DNA of 36,207 bases from assembly GCA_017472575.1 (NCBI GenBank), contig JAFUPX010000012.1, forward strand, positions 1 to 36,207, given 5' to 3'. This document shows positions 35,326 to 36,207 of the stretch, piece by piece. The position numbers and the translations under genes were made by a program. Origin of the DNA: Clostridia bacterium. GTDB taxonomy: Bacteria > Bacillota > Clostridia > Oscillospirales > Acutalibacteraceae. The notes under the pieces are model-generated. The model saw only the letters and a list, made by a program, of their open reading frames with translations, had not been told where the DNA came from and did not search any database. The stretch's first letter is position 1, and each line of letters opens with the position of its first letter.

Positions 35326-36204
35326 AACGCCGAAAATCGGTGTATCGTTTTCATCCCACTCTACCTTTTGAGCCCATACGCTTCTTCCGTACCAACCGCT
35401 TCCCGACTCAAGGTTTGCGTGGTAGATTATATAATCCTCCCACTTCCCGTTTTCCAAGACAGTAGTAAACGAACAATGTCCCGGACCGAATATATCCTCT
35501 GTTTTTTCAAAAACAGCAGTTTCGCATTTTTCCCAATTGCTCATATCAAGGATGTCGCCCTTACCGCTGAATGTAATTCTTCCTAAACAATATTCATCAC
35601 TCATACTGTTATTTACTGAATATATAAGATGTATTTTTTCTCCTCTTTTTAAAACCGCAGGACCCTCGCAAATAGTATTATCTCTTCTTTCAAATTCAAA
35701 CTCAGTCTCCTTTATTTTTACAGGTATACCTGAAACTTTATTCGGAGAAATCAGTTCCGCAATAAAAAGAGCTGCGCCACCCGACCAAATAAACCAATTT
35801 TTACCGTCATATTCGGTGACGGTTCCGTCAAGATTCCAGTTCGAACCTAAGCCCTCTACCAGTCCAACAAGTGAAAACTCGGTCATCGGGTCAGGATTTT
35901 TGTTCTCCAAAACTGCCATAATATGCGTACCCTTATACTTTGGCGAACCGTAAATATACCAAGTACCGTTTATCAGGTGTAATTCAGGAGCGTACCATTC
36001 AGAAAAATCTTCTCCGCTTTTGCAGGAATACACCCTTGCGCTTTCTGCTTTTTCAAGCTCTGAAAATTCCTTTGTTTTTGCAATATAAATTCCACCGCCG
36101 GCAGTATAGCAATGGTAATACCATTCGCCTTGGCGCAACAAATACGGGTCGCTGGTTTTTCCAGTTTTATCTGTAGGAATTATTGGGTTTATAAAAGGTT
36201 TCAT
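35314..36204 (-). CDS. Glycoside hydrolase family 43 (arabinosidase/xylosidase-like) enzyme, 3' end altered
   Basis: 296 residues forming a five-bladed beta-propeller of the GH43 type, with no signal peptide. The three catalytic acids are visible: Asp19 in SDPYLL, Asp126 in WNLDGTV and Glu180 in CEGPAV; GPGHCSF and RSVWAQKVEWDE are also typical. Family members usually end with a few more residues after FGVP; here the last codons HR and the TGA stop fall at the junction with the IS remnant, so the C terminus is probably replaced. The start ATG is three bases from the window edge, so its ribosome site cannot be checked. Substrate is likely an arabinose- or xylose-containing oligosaccharide. Confidence 0.88.
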   Translation of the reverse strand: MKPFINPIIPTDKTGKTSDPYLLRQGEWYYHCYTAGGGIYIAKTKEFSELEKAESARVYSCKSGEDFSEWYAPELHLINGTWYIYGSPKYKGTHIMAVLENKNPDPMTEFSLVGLVEGLGSNWNLDGTVTEYDGKNWFIWSGGAALFIAELISPNKVSGIPVKIKETEFEFERRDNTICEGPAVLKRGEKIHLIYSVNNSMSDEYCLGRITFSGKGDILDMSNWEKCETAVFEKTEDIFGPGHCSFTTVLENGKWEDYIIYHANLESGSGWYGRSVWAQKVEWDENDTPIFGVPHR

Positions 36205-36207
36205 AAT

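Noticed and set aside
35175..35465. 96-codon plus-strand ORF next to the IS remnant (KTKLTSLFKWCQFCFN)
   Set aside because: The transposase-like words arise from the hairpin symmetry and the rest is antisense to GH43.

Overview
The window looks like an assembled piece of a low-to-mid-GC, endospore-forming Clostridia genome. A gut Oscillospiraceae/Ruminococcaceae-type bacterium is my best guess. The reasons are the dipicolinate synthase pair dpaA-dpaB, AGGAGG-type ribosome binding sites, sigma-A promoters of the TTGACA/TATAAT type, a C. difficile-like SPKTG sorting signal, a tmRNA tag ending VALAA, and hydrolases of the GH3, GH43 and NagA kinds. Taxonomy is inference; no rRNA or tRNA gene is present.

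Left part (1-11.7 kb, minus strand): a housekeeping run reads right to left as murC, an AlaX-type tRNA-editing gene, prmA, prfB, a trigger-factor-like lipoprotein and an Sfp-type phosphopantetheinyl transferase. These are joined by ATGA/GTGA/TAATG overlaps or gaps of at most about 12 bases. A terminator follows, then a strong promoter and rpoB-rpoC. rpoC is incomplete: at base ~188 the sequence turns back on itself and bases 1-187 are an inverted, diverged second copy of part of rpoC. That is most simply an assembly chimera.

Middle (11.7-24.7 kb): cca (plus) is followed by a terminator and the sporulation operon dpaA-dpaB, with a candidate sigma-K promoter lying inside the cca terminator. A TetR regulator and a 1041-residue sortase-anchored surface protein form a minus-strand operon with a clear 22-bp operator. 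Divergently, trkA-trkH encode a K+ uptake system. Then come an SPFH/band-7 protein, an unrecognised 247-residue protein, ksgA (divergent) and a ZIP metal transporter that overlaps the 3' end of ksgA.

Right part (24.7-36.2 kb): nagA and an atypical ROK-family protein (amino sugar use); the trans-translation pair ssrA (tmRNA) and smpB, separated only by an esterase gene; rlmD; a palindromic repeat followed by a decayed four-helix-bundle ORF; a solitary MazF-type toxin; an AraC regulator divergent from a domain-swapped GH3 beta-glucosidase, with two 21-bp-spaced direct repeats over interlocked promoters; a small conserved-looking ORF; and an IS3-type remnant with a 26-bp hairpin that supplies the stop codon of a GH43 gene at the window edge.

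I did not find a clearly new multi-gene system. The best leads are the sigma-K promoter inside the terminator, the AraC switch, the repeat-associated decayed cassette, the atypical ROK protein and the tmRNA tag start.
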